Source of the DNA: an uncultured Opitutia bacterium
Lineage (GTDB): Bacteria > Verrucomicrobiota > Verrucomicrobiia > Opitutales > UBA953
Direction: 5' to 3'
DNA length: 6,351 nucleotides
Assembly (NCBI GenBank): GCA_903853185.1
Contig: CAINSX010000186.1
Span: forward strand, 1-6,351
The translations under genes and the position numbers were made by a program. Positions 5,982 to 6,351 of the stretch are shown here, piece after piece (position 1 is the first letter of the stretch; each line of letters starts with the position of its first letter). The notes beneath the pieces were generated by a model. It worked only from the letters and a program-made list of their open reading frames with translations. It searched no databases and had not been told where the DNA came from.

Positions 5982-6215
5982 CACTCAAAGGGGGCACCAT
6001 AGGGGAACCGGATGATTGGCTGGGGAATAATTTCGGGGCTCTGGTCTCAGCAGTCGGGTATCGGGTACGGGCCTTCAGGTGCGGGTCCGGGTGCGGGTCC
6101 TGAACCTGTACCTGGTGCTGAACACCTGAACCTGATACCTGAGGACCGAGACCTGGGACCTGAGAATGAATCATGCCCGAAGCATTAATTCCGGTCTCCG
6201 GTTCCCCTTTGAGTG
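5982..6215 (+). repeat. Imperfect inverted repeat of the spacer element, copy 2
   Basis: CACTCAAAGGGG (5982-5993) is the exact reverse complement of CCCCTTTGAGTG (6204-6215), and AGGGGAACCGG (6001-6011) is the exact reverse complement of CCGGTTCCCCT (6198-6208). The two left segments are separated by GCACCAT and compete for the same right-hand C-run, so two pairing registers are possible, as in copy 1. Pairing is more complete here than in copy 1: A5988 restores the pair lost at T120, and C5982-G6215 replaces a C/C mismatch. Inside, TTCGGG (6032-6037) can also pair with CCCGAA (6176-6181). Confidence 0.75.
6045..6165 (+). repeat. Long hairpin insert in the loop of copy 2
   Basis: This block is absent from copy 1. 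Its arms pair as TCTCAG (6045-6050) with CTGAGA (6160-6165), and TTCAGGTG (6074-6081) with CACCTGAA (6123-6130). Between them 6061-6071 pairs with 6131-6142, using G·T at 6069/6133 and 6063/6140. The left half is rich in CGGGT and GCGGGTCC words, and the right half in ACCTG words spaced six to eight bases. The wobble positions pair only in RNA copied from the + strand sense (G·U), hinting at a transcribed structure. It might also be a nested repeat of a separate family. Confidence 0.6.
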
Positions 6216-6230
6216 GATGAATCGCTGCAG

Positions 6231-6265
6231 GTGGTGGGTGACAGCCAAGGGTGGCAGGTGGCGGG
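6231..6265 (+). repeat. G-rich 7-bp units, copy 2
   Basis: GGGTGGC (6249-6255) and AGGTGGC (6256-6262) are followed by GGG (6263-6265), with degenerate units before them. Relative to copy 1 there is one additional 7-bp unit, which accounts for the 7-nt length difference between TGAGT and the conserved tail in the two copies. Only three GGG runs remain, so G-quadruplex potential is weaker than at 218-247. Confidence 0.55.
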
Positions 6266-6271
6266 CTAATC

Positions 6272-6346
6272 CATTCTGCCCTCGATTCAGCCCTCTGTCA
6301 TCAATGCAGCCATCGCCTCTTCCATTCAGTCCTCCATTCAGCCCTC
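6272..6346 (+). repeat. Pyrimidine-rich 12-bp units, copy 2 (continues past the window)
   Basis: The tail units match copy 1 one for one: 6272-6283, 6284-6295, then the 27-nt interruption, then 6323-6334 and 6335-6346. The next unit is started (AACGC) when the window ends. Apart from C6272 versus T254 the sequence equals copy 1, including the irregular interruption, so the two tails share a recent or strongly conserved common source. Confidence 0.75.
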
Positions 6347-6351
6347 AACGC

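Larger units (their letters stand above)
5941..6351 (+). repeat. Long imperfect direct repeat, copy 2 (partner 81-333; runs off the window)
   Basis: This is homologous to copy 1 in the same orientation and order: GCTGGCACG start, AAGGGATACAGCACTCA, left arm, central loop, right arm, G-rich units, then the pyrimidine tail, where 6259-6351 matches 241-333 with one mismatch. It differs by about 140 extra bp in the loop (about 6026-6170) and one extra 7-bp G-rich unit. No gene is supported in these 411 bases; the reverse-strand open frame at 5938-6174 lies over low-complexity repeat. By analogy with copy 1, a gene start may lie roughly 90 bases past the window end, which is inference only. Confidence 0.85.

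Noticed and set aside
5938..6174. 78-codon reverse-strand frame in the last spacer
   Set aside because: It is made mostly from the ACCTG/CGGGT hairpin repeats and has no conserved counterpart in copy 1.
81..6351. Composite transposon with the repeats as terminal elements
   Set aside because: The repeats are direct, lack a transposase or defined inverted termini, and no target-site duplication is visible. The cargo looks like a normal host operon.

Overview
The window is GC-rich, with mostly C or G in third codon positions. It holds one complete three-gene operon on the + strand between two related non-coding spacers. The proteins belong to the PSCyt1/DUF1549/DUF1553 (PSD1) and DUF1501 families, which are strongly expanded and usually adjacent in Planctomycetota and Verrucomicrobiota. 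The window therefore most likely comes from that group. Verrucomicrobiota is my preference, but it is not proven from this sequence.

Layout. Bases 2-22 may be the last codons of an upstream gene. Bases 23-420 form a non-coding spacer with small GC hairpins, a long imperfect inverted repeat, a G-rich 7-bp repeat and a pyrimidine-rich tail of 12-bp units that runs into the first gene. Gene 1 (421-2940) encodes an exported multidomain cytochrome-c-like protein of 839 aa. Genes 2 and 3 (2940-4352 and 4352-5770) encode two Tat-exported DUF1501 proteins of 470 and 472 aa. They are tandem paralogues, about three-quarters identical by hand alignment. Both gene junctions are one-base TGATG overlaps inside the same 11-nt string, so the three proteins are probably translationally coupled and made together. 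Bases 5771-6351 are a second spacer with no credible gene. It repeats the architecture of the first and ends at the window edge.

How the genes may work together. All three products carry export signals and should act in the periplasm or cell envelope. Gene 1 carries a classical haem-c site (CFYCH with a downstream Met) plus a second CxxCH in DUF1549. DUF1501 is related to the alkaline phosphatase/sulfatase-like fold. The substrate and reaction of such cytochrome/DUF1501 pairs are not established, and I do not assign one. The odd point is two DUF1501 partners for one cytochrome.

Most interesting non-coding signal. The spacers on either side of the operon are homologous along much of their length. 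They share 93 bp with one mismatch at the right end (241-333 versus 6259-6351). They also share an inverted repeat in which one base pair has changed on both sides (A-T in copy 1, G-C in copy 2). Copy 2 has gained about 140 bp inside the loop, and that insert is itself a long hairpin with G·T wobble positions. This points to a dispersed, structured intergenic element or leader family rather than random spacer. No tRNA, rRNA, CRISPR array, insertion sequence, known riboswitch or canonical terminator was seen.
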